A stretch of DNA of 23,163 bases. Source: Plasmodium malariae. Its lineage: Eukaryota > Apicomplexa > Aconoidasida > Haemosporida > Plasmodiidae. Below, in pieces: positions 22,932-23,163 of this stretch. The position numbers and the translations under genes are program-made. The notes below the pieces were generated by a model. It saw nothing but the letters and a program-made list of their open reading frames with translations. It was not told where the DNA came from and ran no database searches. The DNA lies in assembly GCF_900090045.1 (NCBI RefSeq), contig NW_021638283.1:1-23163 (forward strand). The letters run 5' to 3'. Every line of letters starts with the position of its first letter. Position 1 is the stretch's first letter.

Positions 22932-23163
22932 GGGTTTAGGGTTCAGGGTTTAGGGTTTAGGGTTTAGGGTTCAGGTTTAGGGTTCAGGGTTTAGGGTTCA
23001 GGGTTTAGGGTTCAAGGTTTTAGGGTTTAGGGTTCAGGGTTCAGGGTTTAGGGTTCAGGGTTCAGGGTTCAGGGTTCAGGGTTTAGGTTTTAGGGTTTAG
23101 GTTTAGGGTTTAGGGTTCAAGGTTTAGGGTTCAGGTTTAGGGTTCAGGGTTCAGGGTTTCAGG
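22932..23163 (+). repeat. telomeric repeat array, GGGTTYA
   Basis: The array parses into about 33 units: 15 of GGGTTCA, 11 of exact GGGTTTA, and the rest variants. Variants are units short by one G (GGTTTA, three times), GGTTTTA, AGGTTTA, AGGTTTTA and a final GGGTTTC. This is the Plasmodium telomere repeat. The G-rich strand reads 5' to 3' toward the right edge, so the chromosome end lies to the right and the array is cut off by the window. The array begins directly after unique AT-rich DNA, with no separate repeat block in between. Confidence 0.97.

Overview
This window is the end of a Plasmodium chromosome. The right edge runs into 232 bases of degenerate GGGTTYA telomere repeat, with the G-rich strand pointing right, so the chromosome tip lies to the right. 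Base composition is extremely AT-rich (a spot count of one intergenic line gave 10 of 60 G+C), as in other Plasmodium subtelomeres. Two two-exon genes look like the fam-l and fam-m families, which are known from Plasmodium malariae and its close relatives. A four-exon STP1-type gene lies near the tip. Together these make P. malariae, or a near relative such as P. brasilianum or a P. malariae-like ape parasite, the best guess. I assign this from remembered family sequences, without a search.

Layout, centromere side to telomere: (1) 1-9.5 kb has no intact gene that I can recognise. It holds AT microsatellites and several islands of higher G+C (for example 20/60 at 2281-2340 and 19/60 at 6961-7020) with short protein-like frames broken by stops, probably eroded gene relics. 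One at 1484-1636 looks like the first exon of an exported protein. (2) 9500-10488 (+) is a fam-l-like gene: signal exon, 127-bp intron, and a main exon broken by one extra A in a nine-A run. (3) 13985-14858 (+) is an intact 248-codon fam-m-like gene with the same exon-intron plan. (4) 20824-18287 (-) is an intact STP1-like gene whose four exons I could join in frame to 746 codons. (5) 20825-22931 is gene-free AT-rich DNA, followed directly by telomere.

The fam-l and fam-m genes are both read toward the telomere, which agrees with the published arrangement of these families as telomere-facing doublets. STP1 is read in the opposite direction, so fam-m and STP1 are convergent across 3.4 kb. All three genes encode membrane proteins of types expected to be exported to, or displayed on, the infected red cell. 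They are variable subtelomeric families and not a metabolic operon. I see no rRNA, tRNA, CRISPR or transposon. I did not find a wholly new system. The points most worth a second look are the frameshift in the fam-l-like gene, the identical 127-bp introns, the 14-A coding run in STP1, and the eroded relics in the left 9 kb.
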